Below, one piece after another: positions 46,045 to 54,442 of a stretch of 64,000 nucleotides of DNA; position 1 is the stretch's first letter, and each line of letters begins with the position of its first letter. The notes beneath the pieces are model-generated. The model was given only the letters and a program-made list of their open reading frames with translations. It was not told where the DNA came from and ran no database searches. The DNA is from Methylomonas sp. 11b (GTDB lineage: Bacteria; Pseudomonadota; Gammaproteobacteria; Methylococcales; Methylomonadaceae): NCBI RefSeq assembly GCF_000515215.1, contig NZ_KI911557.1, positions 2,971,741-3,035,740 on the forward strand. Reading direction: 5' to 3'. The position numbers were made by a program, and so were the translations under genes.

Positions 46045-47091
46045 ATGACCAAATACCAAAAAGCCATTGTGATTGGCCGTTACCAAATCTATCACAAGGG
46101 TCACGAGCAGCTTACCAACCGGGCGCTGGAAATCGCCGATGAGGTATTGGTGATCGTCGGTTCGTCGTTTCAGTCCAGAAACATCCGCAATCCGTTCAAA
46201 TGGACCGAGCGGGCGGCTATGATCACCACGACTCTGCCGCAGAGAGATCAAGCCCGCCTGCGGTTTTTGCCGGTGCGGGATTACTATGACGACACACTTT
46301 GGAATGCCGATGTCAGACGGCAGGTTGCGGAATATGTTTCCGACGCCGACCGGGTCGCGTTGGTCGGTTTTAAAAAGGACGAGTCCACTTATTATCTGAA
46401 TAATTTTCCCGATTGGTCGATGGTGGAGATAGAGTCCGAGCTTGATATCGATGCCACGGCGTTGCGCAACCAGCTTTTTGCAGCGGAAAGTGCCGGGACA
46501 GCCTTGGCAAATATCGCCAGTCGCATTTCTATGCCAGTGCGGGAATTTCTAAATGATTGGTCCAATAGTCCTGAATACACGATATTAAAAGCCGAATACG
46601 CCAAAATCGACCAAGAGAATCAAGTCTACGCCGGCATTCCCTGGGATGTTATTTCGACGACAGTGGATGCCGTGGTTACCTACAACGATCATGTATTACT
46701 TGGCAAACGCAAGTATTATCCCGGTAAAGGCTTATGGGCTATCCCCGGTGGCTTCCTGGAAAAACGCGAATCCTTATTACAAGGTGCGATACGCGAGTTA
46801 AAGGAAGAAACCAGCCTGAACGTGCCGGATGCCAGTTTGCGAGATTGTCTGCAACACGTTAAAGTTTTTTCCCACCCAAGAAGATCGTGCCGTGGACGCG
46901 TCATTACTCATGCGCATCACTTTGCTTTGGCAACCCCTTGGCCGGATAAGACTTGGCCTGAGATTAAAGCTGCGGACGATCTTGAAAGCGTGGCCTGGGT
47001 GCCAATCACGCAGCTGCCAGCGCTGGAAGAAGCGCTGTTTGAAGACCATTTCGCTATCTTGTGCAACTTCCTGTCATTTCAAGCCAATTAG
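46045..47091 (+). CDS. nadM: Bifunctional NMN adenylyltransferase/Nudix hydrolase (NadM-Nudix)
   Basis: A 348-residue fusion. The N-terminal nucleotidyltransferase has IGRYQIYHKGHEQL (HxGH) and NPFKWTERAAMI with the SxTxR-like segment; the C-terminal Nudix domain has the motif GGFLEKRESLLQGAIRELKEETSLN, with Ser in place of the usual Gly at the end. The adenylyltransferase joins mononucleotide and ATP. The Nudix domain in this fusion is an ADP-ribose pyrophosphatase in related proteins. It follows nadE by 11 bp and completes the operon. Confidence 0.92.
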   Translation: MTKYQKAIVIGRYQIYHKGHEQLTNRALEIADEVLVIVGSSFQSRNIRNPFKWTERAAMITTTLPQRDQARLRFLPVRDYYDDTLWNADVRRQVAEYVSDADRVALVGFKKDESTYYLNNFPDWSMVEIESELDIDATALRNQLFAAESAGTALANIASRISMPVREFLNDWSNSPEYTILKAEYAKIDQENQVYAGIPWDVISTTVDAVVTYNDHVLLGKRKYYPGKGLWAIPGGFLEKRESLLQGAIRELKEETSLNVPDASLRDCLQHVKVFSHPRRSCRGRVITHAHHFALATPWPDKTWPEIKAADDLESVAWVPITQLPALEEALFEDHFAILCNFLSFQAN

Positions 47092-47149
47092 AACGATGTA
47101 CTTTATTTAAGCTTAACAGGTCGGACGGAATAGCCAGGGAAACTCATCA

Positions 47150-47368
47150 ATGAAACCCGAAGATTTACAAAAGCTGGTCAGTGTTACTATGCCTTATGGC
47201 AAATACAAGGGTCGCGTCATCGCCGACTTGCCCGGTCACTACCTCAACTGGTTTGCGCGAGAGGGATTTCCTGGCGGCGAACTAGGCAGACTATTGGCAT
47301 TGATGCAGGAAATGGATCATAACGGCCTGAAACCTCTGCTCGATCCGCTCAGACAAATAAGGTTTTGA
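47150..47368 (+). CDS. DUF3820 family small protein
   Basis: A 72-residue protein. TMPYGKYKGRVIADLPGHYLNWFAREGFPGGELGRLLALMQEMDHNGL is the whole DUF3820 domain. The family is called a putative quorum-sensing-regulated virulence factor in some annotations, based on Pseudomonas PA2604-like members; no function is firmly known. It lies 58 bp after nadM and could be in the same transcript. Confidence 0.85.
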   Translation: MKPEDLQKLVSVTMPYGKYKGRVIADLPGHYLNWFAREGFPGGELGRLLALMQEMDHNGLKPLLDPLRQIRF

Positions 47369-47441
47369 TTAGTCGGTCGGATATCTGTACCAACTGCATT
47401 GAGCGGCATTTCCCCCATATCAGATGGCTTGATTTTTAGGC

Positions 47442-47466
47442 AAAAAAATTCCGACACTAGGTCGGA
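47442..47466 (-). terminator. Terminator after the Tyr/Gly-rich lipoprotein gene
   Basis: On the minus strand TCCGAC (47466-47461) pairs with GTCGGA (47455-47450) around CTAGT and is followed by ATTTTTTT. It lies about 115 bp beyond the stop of the lipoprotein gene at 47580. Confidence 0.75.
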
Positions 47467-47579
47467 TTGAGGGAGGAAGTTATTGCGCTGAACATCTCTG
47501 CAATGGCCAATATAGTATCAGTGTTTTCTAATGCGGAGAATGCGACATAATGTCACGCTCCACTTGGCTAATACTCGGC

Positions 47580-47843
47580 TTAATGATGCCCGTGGTGACC
47601 AAAGTGCCCGTGACCGTGATGCCCGCCATAGCCCCTATAGCCTCCATATCCCCAGCCGCCGCGAAACATTGGTACGGGTACCGGCACAACCGGCGCTGAA
47701 TAACCGTAACTATAGCCATAGCTACCATACCCATAGGGCGTGTACGTTGCTGGATAGGAATCGGCATAGGGCGCGTAAGCCACACAGCCGCTCAACATCG
47801 TCAGACTCAAAAAAATTAGTGCCAAGCGGATTCTAGTGTTCAC
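47580..47843 (-). CDS. Tyr/Gly/His-rich small lipoprotein
   Basis: An 87-residue predicted lipoprotein. The signal peptide ends in lipobox MLSGC. The rest is low complexity: repeated YGYGSYGYSYGYS, then a Pro/Val turn (APVVPVPVPMF), and a glycine/histidine tail (GGYRGYGGHHGHGHFGHHGHH) that could bind metal. The GTG at 47843 is chosen: it gives a clean signal peptide and follows the preceding stop after 2 bp. A TTG at 47852 is also in frame and overlaps that stop. The role is unknown. Confidence 0.65.
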   Translation of the reverse strand: MNTRIRLALIFLSLTMLSGCVAYAPYADSYPATYTPYGYGSYGYSYGYSAPVVPVPVPMFRGGWGYGGYRGYGGHHGHGHFGHHGHH

Positions 47844-47845
47844 GA

Positions 47846-48127
47846 CTACCAACCTCGCCGTATATTCCGGTCACAACGCGGCGCACGGATGGGTTGTTGG
47901 TAAACAAATCCTCTTACTGGCGGCAACCCATAATAATCTGCCGGTGCTTGGTAATAGCCCACTGCGGGCGGCGGCGCATATGTCCGGTAATACGGGGTGT
48001 TATAGGTATACCCCCAGTTATCACGCTGATAATTAGGATGATGTCTGCCACCCCAATTGCCTTCATGTGCAAAGGTTGCGCTCGAAAAGAGCAAGATGAT
48101 TGCTAATAGTGTGGTAAGCCTGAACAT
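47846..48127 (-). CDS. Small secreted protein with YGLPPVRGF motif
   Basis: A 93-residue predicted secreted protein. The signal peptide (RLTTLLAIILLFSSATFA) precedes a His/Tyr/Asn-rich part and, at residues 59-76, YQAPADYYGLPPVRGFVY, identical to the block in the protein at 38307-38729. It ends RNIRRGW, again like that protein (RGRW). It is followed 2 bp later by the lipoprotein gene, so the two are likely cotranscribed. AGGAGGG precedes the ATG. No named family was recognised. Confidence 0.7.
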   Translation of the reverse strand: MFRLTTLLAIILLFSSATFAHEGNWGGRHHPNYQRDNWGYTYNTPYYRTYAPPPAVGYYQAPADYYGLPPVRGFVYQQPIRAPRCDRNIRRGW

Positions 48128-48337
48128 AAACCCTCCTTATCCGGGATCTTCAGTTGCGGCTCATTGTTCTCTCGCAGGCTTAAACATCTCTTAACTGACG
48201 ATTATTCTTGAACTGACTTTTTTGGTGGCAGGTATTGATCGATGGTTCCTCCTCATTTCATCTTTCCATAAAATACCTGACTGGATAGCGTGTTGTAAGG
48301 TAAAACAACTAACAATTGCATTTAATACGGAGACTAC

Positions 48338-49414
48338 ATGAGCAACCTGTTTGAGCCCATCAAAGTTGGAGACATCAATTTACCTAACCGCATCGTGCTG
48401 GCGCCTTTAACGCGCTGCCGGGCTAGTGTCGGCCGCGTGCCTAACGAGTTGATGGCCGAATACTACGCGCAGAGAGCGGATGCAGGGCTGATCTTAAGCG
48501 AAGCCACCAGTGTCTCCGCGCAAGGTGTGGGTTACCCCGATACGCCCGGTATTTGGTCGGATGAGCAAGTGGCAGGCTGGACCAAGGTGACCAAAGCGGT
48601 ACATGCAGCCGGCGGACGAATTTTGCTGCAACTCTGGCACGTCGGCCGCGTGTCGCACCCTGATTACCTAAACGGCGAGTTGCCCGTCGCACCCAGCGCC
48701 ATTGCGCCCTTGGGGCATGTTAGTCTGCTCCGGCCAATGCGCGACTACGTGACACCCAGAGCCTTGGACATCAGCGAAATCCCCGGCATTGTCGAGACTT
48801 ACCGCAAAGGCGCGGAAAACGCCAAACTTGCCGGCTTCGATGGTGTGGAGATTCACGGCGCCAATGGCTATCTGTTAGACCAGTTTTTGCAGGACAGCAC
48901 CAATAAAAGAACCGATGCCTACGGCGGCTCGATTGAAAACCGCGCCCGCCTGATGCTGGAAGTGACGGATGCGGCCATTTCGATATGGGGGCCGGGTCGG
49001 GTCGGCGTGCATCTTGCGCCCAGAGGAGACTCGCATACGATGGGTGATTCAGATCCATTAAATACATTTGGCTATGTAGCCGAGCAATTAGGCAAACGCG
49101 GTATTGCTTTCATTTTTACCCGGGAATCGCTCGGAGAGAATCGTATCAGCCCGGCGTTGAAAAAGCGTTTCGGCGGTGTGCTGATTGCCAACGAAGGCTT
49201 TAATCGCGACACCGCGCAACAAGTCATTGCCGCCGGCGAAGCGGATGCCGTCTCGTTTGGCAAGGACTATATTGCCAATCCCGATTTAGTCCGGCGCCTG
49301 CAACTGAATGTGGCGCTTAACCCCTACCATGCTGAAACTTTTTATGGCGCTGCGGGGCAAGATCCGAAAGTTGGCTATACCGATTACCCGAGTTTGGTAG
49401 CAGAAGTGGGTTAA
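48338..49414 (+). CDS. Old yellow enzyme family alkene reductase (NemA-like)
   Basis: A 358-residue FMN oxidoreductase, a TIM barrel that reduces activated alkenes with NADPH. Conserved segments: FEPIKVGDINLPNRIVLAPLTRCRA, LLQLWHVGRVSHP, FDGVEIHGANGYLLDQFLQDSTNKRTDAYGGSIENR with the His-Asn pair, and GVLIANEGFNRDTAQQ. NemA in E. coli also degrades N-ethylmaleimide and nitrate esters; the real substrate here is unknown. A strong hairpin follows the stop. Confidence 0.92.
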   Translation: MSNLFEPIKVGDINLPNRIVLAPLTRCRASVGRVPNELMAEYYAQRADAGLILSEATSVSAQGVGYPDTPGIWSDEQVAGWTKVTKAVHAAGGRILLQLWHVGRVSHPDYLNGELPVAPSAIAPLGHVSLLRPMRDYVTPRALDISEIPGIVETYRKGAENAKLAGFDGVEIHGANGYLLDQFLQDSTNKRTDAYGGSIENRARLMLEVTDAAISIWGPGRVGVHLAPRGDSHTMGDSDPLNTFGYVAEQLGKRGIAFIFTRESLGENRISPALKKRFGGVLIANEGFNRDTAQQVIAAGEADAVSFGKDYIANPDLVRRLQLNVALNPYHAETFYGAAGQDPKVGYTDYPSLVAEVG

Positions 49415-49420
49415 ATAATC

Positions 49421-49450
49421 TTGTGGTTCCCGCACAAGCGGGAGCCACAA
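49421..49450. repeat. REP-like palindrome / likely terminator of the nemA-like gene
   Basis: A 13-bp stem (49421-49433 with 49438-49450, one G-U) with an ACAA loop contains the TTCCCGC-ACAA-GCGGGA core also seen at 39678-39734. It is positioned 7 bp after the nemA-like stop; no U tract follows. Confidence 0.7.
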
Positions 49451-49490
49451 ATTCTACGCGCCAGTTGGTTGCGATGCTCGCAAGGCGATT

Positions 49491-49985
49491 TTAATCGCCA
49501 CCCGGAAGCCCGGACAACGCCTTTTCCTGCAATGACTCCAACCAAATTTGGTGATATTTGGACATCCGCTTCGGTAAAAACAGTTGGCCGAGACGCGCCA
49601 GCCAACCATGTTGGGTTTCTTCGGTAAGTACATCGCAACCTTTCGCGCTTGGTCGTAACAGCCAGGCGTGGTAAGCATCGACGCCTATGCCCTTCGCGTC
49701 CCAAGCCAGTCGCTCATTCGGCACATACTCCAATACGGTGGAAGTAATGGTGACGCCAAAGGTTTTCCAACGAAACCGCGTGCCCAGCTTAAGTTCTGTA
49801 CCGGCTTTTTCCAGGATGCGCAGATTGGCCGAGTTGACATACCAGCTTGGCCACAATGGCGCCCGCACCAGCCAAGCCCAAACCCGCTCTGGTTTAGCCG
49901 GCATATCCAGTTCGTTGCGCACATGCACCGGGCAATTTTGCGGACGGTAATACTCTGGCCATTGGATGCATGATTGGTCGTTCAT
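49491..49985 (-). CDS. SRPBCC (START-like) domain protein
   Basis: A 164-residue protein. NELDMPAKPERVWAWLVRAPLWPSWYV is the N-terminal START-like strand-helix, FRWKTFGVTITSTVLEYVPNERLAWDAKG the central sheet, and WLARLGQLFLPKRMSKYHQIWLESLQEKAL the long C-terminal helix. SRPBCC proteins bind hydrophobic ligands. The ligand is unknown. Confidence 0.82.
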   Translation of the reverse strand: MNDQSCIQWPEYYRPQNCPVHVRNELDMPAKPERVWAWLVRAPLWPSWYVNSANLRILEKAGTELKLGTRFRWKTFGVTITSTVLEYVPNERLAWDAKGIGVDAYHAWLLRPSAKGCDVLTEETQHGWLARLGQLFLPKRMSKYHQIWLESLQEKALSGLPGGD

Positions 49986-49987
49986 AA

Positions 49988-50203
49988 GGTAACCCTCCTG
50001 ATGTAAAACTTTTAACTGATCGGTATCGTCCAGAAAATATTTCTACAGCCGATTTAACCCCCACCTTAACAGCCTTTTCCGACCTATCCGCGATTATTCT
50101 GGATAGCTTGCAAAAACTGGAACACAGAGGCCTAATGGATATGCACGCCAAGCATCACGCCTGGGAAGAGCATCATTTGTATCCACGCCTTTATCGTAGA
50201 TAA
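49988..50203 (+). pseudogene. Possible remnant of a broken gene (no start codon)
   Basis: A 71-codon frame without ATG ends at a TAA at 50201-50203. Its peptide, with TAFSDLSAIILDSLQKLEHRGLMDMH and the His-rich end AKHHAWEEHHLYPRLYRR, has coding-like composition and no stop, and starts just after an in-frame TAA. I do not recognise the family. It may be the end of a deleted gene. Confidence 0.35.
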
Positions 50204-50208
50204 ACCTA

Positions 50209-50790
50209 TCATCGATAACGAAAGTGACCCCGGTAGTAATAACTCACACCCCACCAGGGATGGCGGATGCTGAAGTCCAGATAGAACTCGTCCTCAGAAA
50301 TTGCACGTTCGCTGATGCTTGCCGAACCGAGTAACAACCAATCCGGAATGTTCATCCGTAGCGAACCGCATTGCCAGAAATGGCCATTGCTGCAATACAG
50401 CAATTCGCCGTTCCTGACGCTGACGTTCAAGCACAAACCAAAGCCAAAGCCTATCAGCTCGACTAACTCGTGGTCAGCCGCATAACTCATCCTGGAACTG
50501 AAGCAATCAGTTTTACCATCGGCGTAAGTCATCGTCCTATGCCAATGCAAAAGTTCGCCGTCGGCGGTCTTGTCCACTTCGGCCTGTGCCGCCTGCCCGC
50601 GCCACAGCAACAAGCCGCCGAACAAATGAATCAGCCAGATCAATGGAAACAGATAGTTTGGATAGCCTATCTCCATTTTACCCACGAGCCGACTTTGTTG
50701 GCCGTTGCAAATTCGGTAATGTCTTTGAATCACTTGCGGCAATTGTTGCCAATCGTCGCCCAATACTTTTTGCATTAATGACACGGACAT
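50209..50790 (-). CDS. DUF4166 domain-containing protein
   Basis: A 193-residue protein. It starts MSVSLMQKVLGDDWQQLPQVIQRHY, with a hydrophobic segment (YLFPLIWLIHLFGGLLLW) and the DUF4166 pattern ending in SIRHPWWGVSYYYRGHFRYR. The domain is often found as the C-terminal part of SDR-like proteins; here it is a separate gene beside an SDR-DoxX gene. Its start lies 3 bp after the DUF2269 stop. Function unknown. Confidence 0.78.
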   Translation of the reverse strand: MSVSLMQKVLGDDWQQLPQVIQRHYRICNGQQSRLVGKMEIGYPNYLFPLIWLIHLFGGLLLWRGQAAQAEVDKTADGELLHWHRTMTYADGKTDCFSSRMSYAADHELVELIGFGFGLCLNVSVRNGELLYCSNGHFWQCGSLRMNIPDWLLLGSASISERAISEDEFYLDFSIRHPWWGVSYYYRGHFRYR

Positions 50791-50793
50791 GGC

Positions 50794-51267
50794 TTAGCTC
50801 CAGAGTGAGTTGTGAAATACCATCAAGGTGGTGATGCCTATCATGCCGAAGAAGGCCGGCACGCCCAGCCACAGCCAGATCTTGGAATAATAGTGATACA
50901 GATAAGGTAAGGCTCGGCCTTGGGCCAGTGACTCGGTGGCGATGTCGCGCATGCGGATCTGCAAAATCACCACCGGCAACCAGCACAGCCCGGTGATTAA
51001 ATACAGCACCAATGTCCACCACAGCCAGCCGTCGCCGAACGAGGCCGACAATTGGTCGGCCAGTAAGACACCGGTTAGCGGCTGGATAATCACGGTCGGC
51101 GTGGTGAACCACCAATCGGCCAACACTACATGTTTGCTGGTTGTCGCGATTGCCGCATGATCGCCGCTTTTGTCAGCCATTACTTTGTAAAACACCGTGC
51201 CGGAACCCAAGCCGAACAGTACGATGGCGCTGAGGATGTGGATCAATTTTAACGATAAATACATCAT
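50794..51267 (-). CDS. DUF2269 family membrane protein
   Basis: A 157-residue protein with four hydrophobic segments (LKLIHILSAIVLFGLGSGTVF; WWFTTPTVIIQPLTGVLLADQ; WWTLVLYLITGLCWLPVVI; WLGVPAFFGMIGITTLMVF), typical of DUF2269, a small predicted integral membrane family. Function unknown. Its start overlaps the SDR stop by 4 bp, so it is coupled to that gene. Confidence 0.82.
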   Translation of the reverse strand: MMYLSLKLIHILSAIVLFGLGSGTVFYKVMADKSGDHAAIATTSKHVVLADWWFTTPTVIIQPLTGVLLADQLSASFGDGWLWWTLVLYLITGLCWLPVVILQIRMRDIATESLAQGRALPYLYHYYSKIWLWLGVPAFFGMIGITTLMVFHNSLWS

Positions 51268-52553
51268 GACTGTTCTCCTTCCATTGCTCTAAACATCAAC
51301 AAACACATTAAAAACGGCAGGTTTTTCAATAGTGGGCCGAACGGGTGGAATACAAACGCCGGCAAGCACAACGCCACTACCAGGCTATAGCCCAATACGA
51401 TCCAGAACTGCCAGAGCAGCAGTTTGTTGATCATAAACCGCACTAAAGTTGCCAGACCCAAGGCAATATCCATTGCCGCCAAACCGTATAAAGCTATTGG
51501 CGCGCCCAAGCCGTTGACCCCGAGCGGCGCCAACAATTGGTAACTGAGTTGATGCGGATAGAAAAACAGCGAGGTGATACCGCTCCATAACCAGACGAAG
51601 GCAATCGTGTATCGCAGCAAAGGCTTGAGAAAATACAAGCCGGCATGCCAACGCTCGGCTTGGCTGGCCGCTTGTTCGAACCATTGTTCGTTCAAGTTGA
51701 CGGGCGCTCGACCTAAAAACTGAGTGAGAGGGCCCGGATCTGCGCAATTGCCGCGATTAAGCATCGCTACGTTGTCTTTGCTCAAAATCGGCTCGCCCAG
51801 CCATTTGCCAAAACCCGCCATGATTAACGCATAGTGGTAAGGAATAGAGTACGTTTTGGCCTTGGGTTTGCCCAGTCGCCGCCTAAGCCCTTGCAGCCAG
51901 TCCGCATAAGTTATCGGACTGGGGCCGACCAAGGCCAAGGTCTTACGGCCAGATACAGCGGGCTCGAGACAACGACAGACGGTAGCGGCTACATCATCGA
52001 TATGAATAGGTTGTAAAAGCTGGTGTCCACCATCCGGTAGCAAGTGCACTGGTAAGGCCGCAAAGGCATGAAACAAGCCACTACTTTGTCCCCCCTGGCC
52101 GTAAACCAGCGACGGCTGCAAGACAAACCAATCCACGACCAATTCCTGTAAGGCGACGTCTGCGGCTTTTTTACTTAGGTGGTAAGCCGATTCCGCATCC
52201 GCATCGGCACCCAGAGCTGAAAGTTGCACGATCTTTTTTACTCCGGCTTGGGCACCTGCCTCAAACAAGGCTACCGGCGCTTGGGTGTGCAATTGGGCGA
52301 AGCTCTGGTTTTTGTTCTCGGCAATAATGCCGACGCAGTTGACGATTGCATCGACAGCTTGCAGATGCGGCAGCCAGGAGTCGATTGCACCGGCCTTGGC
52401 GAAGTCCAATTTTAATGGGGTCAGGTTTGGATGATCGATCAGCAGCTGTTCGGGGTGACGACAACAGGCCGTGATCCTGTGACCCTGTCGCAGCAATTCG
52501 CATAGTACGGCGTTGCCGATAAAACCGGTCGCGCCGGTTAATAGAATATTCAT
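51264..52553 (-). CDS. Atypical SDR NAD(P)H-binding protein with C-terminal DoxX-like membrane region
   Basis: A 429-residue protein. The N-terminal Rossmann domain (residues 1-290) begins ILLTGATGFIGNAVLCELLRQGHRI and has VDAIVNCVGIIAENKN, LSALGADADAESAYHLSKKAADVAL with a YxxxK pair, and WFVLQPSLVYGQGG. The C-terminal third has four TM segments (LLRYTIAFVWLWSGITSLFFYP; GAPIALYGLAAMDIALGLATLV; LLLWQFWIVLGYSLVVALCLPAFVF; LKNLPFLMCLLMF). Extended atypical SDRs of this shape occur in several phyla. Catalytic Tyr is present but the substrate is unknown. Confidence 0.85.
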   Translation of the reverse strand: MNILLTGATGFIGNAVLCELLRQGHRITACCRHPEQLLIDHPNLTPLKLDFAKAGAIDSWLPHLQAVDAIVNCVGIIAENKNQSFAQLHTQAPVALFEAGAQAGVKKIVQLSALGADADAESAYHLSKKAADVALQELVVDWFVLQPSLVYGQGGQSSGLFHAFAALPVHLLPDGGHQLLQPIHIDDVAATVCRCLEPAVSGRKTLALVGPSPITYADWLQGLRRRLGKPKAKTYSIPYHYALIMAGFGKWLGEPILSKDNVAMLNRGNCADPGPLTQFLGRAPVNLNEQWFEQAASQAERWHAGLYFLKPLLRYTIAFVWLWSGITSLFFYPHQLSYQLLAPLGVNGLGAPIALYGLAAMDIALGLATLVRFMINKLLLWQFWIVLGYSLVVALCLPAFVFHPFGPLLKNLPFLMCLLMFRAMEGEQS

Positions 52554-52716
52554 GGTTTTGCTCCAAAAGTTGAGAGGCAGGAGCAGGTTAACGACAGCAA
52601 ACTGGACGAACTTCCAGATTGATAGGACAGGAATATAAATAATTTACGCTGGATATAAACCCATAAATATCAACGTCATATATATTTACAAAATGATAAA
52701 AATGGAGTTTTTTTCT

Positions 52717-53721
52717 TTAGCCGGCGTGCGTTTTGCGAAATTGCCCGGGCGCCACACCGACAATGTCGCGAAACGCCGCGTAAAAATTGGACTGGGTACT
52801 AAAGCCCACCGTCAAGCCTATCGACAATACCGATGCATTGGGCTCTGCCAATAAAAGTTGTTTCGCTGCGGCTATGCGCTGCTCGCGGATGTAGCGGGAA
52901 AAGCCTTGTTGAAATTCGGTATTGATCAGCTCCGACAACTGATGCTGACTCACCTCCAATTGCTCGGCCAGCAGGGCTAGATTCAGGGTTTCCAGCGCAT
53001 ATAGTTTGTCCTGTGTCATCAACACGTCGAGCTTGGCCAACACTGCGGACTTATCTACATTTTTTAATGTCGATTCCGCATAAGCCGCTTGCACCGCTTC
53101 CGACACGTCGGCGGCGATGCCGGGGAAACGCAGCAAGGTCAATGCTACCGCGAAAAAGGCCATACCGATCAAGATGCTGTAAGCGCCGATAAAGTCGGTT
53201 TCATTGAGCAAGGGCCAAATAAAACCCAACACCAACACCGCCAGGGCAATCGCAAACAAAGTCCCCAACGCCAACAGTTCCAGATGAAAACGCCGGCGTT
53301 GTTCGCGCAACGCATAGACCGTTTTTGCCAGCCAGAGCAAATAACCGCTGCCGATTAAAAATGCGCCGGGCAAAGCCATCGGGTAAGGCAAGCAAAAGCA
53401 CAATACTAACGGTAAAACATGCAGGCCGTCGTGCCAGCGGCAGTGAACTTGGGTAAGCAATAGTTGGCGACTGTAGAAATAAAAGCTGGGGGCGATGCTG
53501 TATAGCAGTAGCAAATACAGCACAGAGTGCAGGTAATCGAATCGGCTTAATATCCAGCCCAGATGCAGGATTTGAATACCTGCCAAGCCGGCGATCAACA
53601 AAAATCCGGCCCATGGCGCAGAGCCGCGTTGCAGTTCCTGACGCTGCAAGAGCTTACCGATGATTAACAACAGTGCCGCGCCTAAAGAAAACCCGATGAA
53701 TAATAAAGAAGCGATTTGCAT
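52717..53721 (-). CDS. AraC family regulator with N-terminal membrane domain
   Basis: A 334-residue protein. The first 210 residues hold about seven hydrophobic segments (IASLLFIGFSLGAALLLIIG, GFLLIAGLAGIQILHLGWIL, LHSVLYLLLLYSIAPSFYF and others). The last 100 residues are the two-helix-turn-helix AraC domain (LALLAEQLEVSQHQLSELINTEF; LSIGLTVGFSTQSNFYAAFRDIVGVAPGQFRKTH). Membrane-bound AraC regulators of this class sense an unknown signal. It lies 163 bp upstream of the SDR-DUF2269-DUF4166 set on the same strand and may control it. Confidence 0.88.
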   Translation of the reverse strand: MQIASLLFIGFSLGAALLLIIGKLLQRQELQRGSAPWAGFLLIAGLAGIQILHLGWILSRFDYLHSVLYLLLLYSIAPSFYFYSRQLLLTQVHCRWHDGLHVLPLVLCFCLPYPMALPGAFLIGSGYLLWLAKTVYALREQRRRFHLELLALGTLFAIALAVLVLGFIWPLLNETDFIGAYSILIGMAFFAVALTLLRFPGIAADVSEAVQAAYAESTLKNVDKSAVLAKLDVLMTQDKLYALETLNLALLAEQLEVSQHQLSELINTEFQQGFSRYIREQRIAAAKQLLLAEPNASVLSIGLTVGFSTQSNFYAAFRDIVGVAPGQFRKTHAG

Positions 53722-53872
53722 GGCAGACCAAGCGGGAAAATGAGTTTTTAGTTTAGACCTGGTTTTCCAAGCCGCACAAAAGACCGCTGGCTTGGAATCT
53801 ATGTTTATCGGTGCTATCGCTTAGCGCCACTGTTGGTTAAAATCCCGGACAGGCGAACAAGAGGAAATACAC

Positions 53873-54442
53873 ATGGCGTTAGCGGAAAAATTATCGATCA
53901 GCGTCGCGGATTATCTGCAAGGCGAATTAGTTAGTGACATCAAGCACGAATATATTAGTGGTGATGTTTATGCGATGGCGGGGGCGAAAAGGTCACACAA
54001 CATTATCAGCATGAACCTGTCGGGATTGGTTTTTGCGCATTTACGCGGCACACCCTGTCGGGTTTTTAATTCAGATATGAAGGTGCATATCCAAACCGCC
54101 CAAGATGACTGTTTCTTCTACCCGGATTTACATATTACCTGCTCTGCCACCGACACCGCCGAACATTACAACAGCCAGCCGAAGTTGATTATCGAAGTGT
54201 TATCTGACACCACCGAACGCTACGACCGCGCCGAAAAGTTTCACCATTACCGCAAACTATCCAGTCTGGAAGAATACGTGCTGATAGCTCAAGATACACA
54301 ACGAGTCGAATGCTATAGCCGCGACAATCAATGGGATTTACGGCTTTATCAAGCCGGTGATCGGGCAGTGTTGCAGTCTATCGGCTTGGAATTGGCCGTT
54401 GCCGAAATTTATGAGGGGATAGCGTTCGACGATGTGGCTTAG
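53873..54442 (+). CDS. Uma2 family endonuclease
   Basis: A 189-residue protein with PD-(D/E)XK fold. The Asp is in FYPDLHITC and the E-x-L in LIIEVLSDTTERYDRAEKFHHYRKLSSLEEYVLIAQ. AGGAAA precedes the ATG. Uma2 proteins are widespread, often as multiple copies, and are of uncertain role; many are thought to be remnants of mobile elements or of defence. A hairpin follows the stop. Confidence 0.85.
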   Translation: MALAEKLSISVADYLQGELVSDIKHEYISGDVYAMAGAKRSHNIISMNLSGLVFAHLRGTPCRVFNSDMKVHIQTAQDDCFFYPDLHITCSATDTAEHYNSQPKLIIEVLSDTTERYDRAEKFHHYRKLSSLEEYVLIAQDTQRVECYSRDNQWDLRLYQAGDRAVLQSIGLELAVAEIYEGIAFDDVA

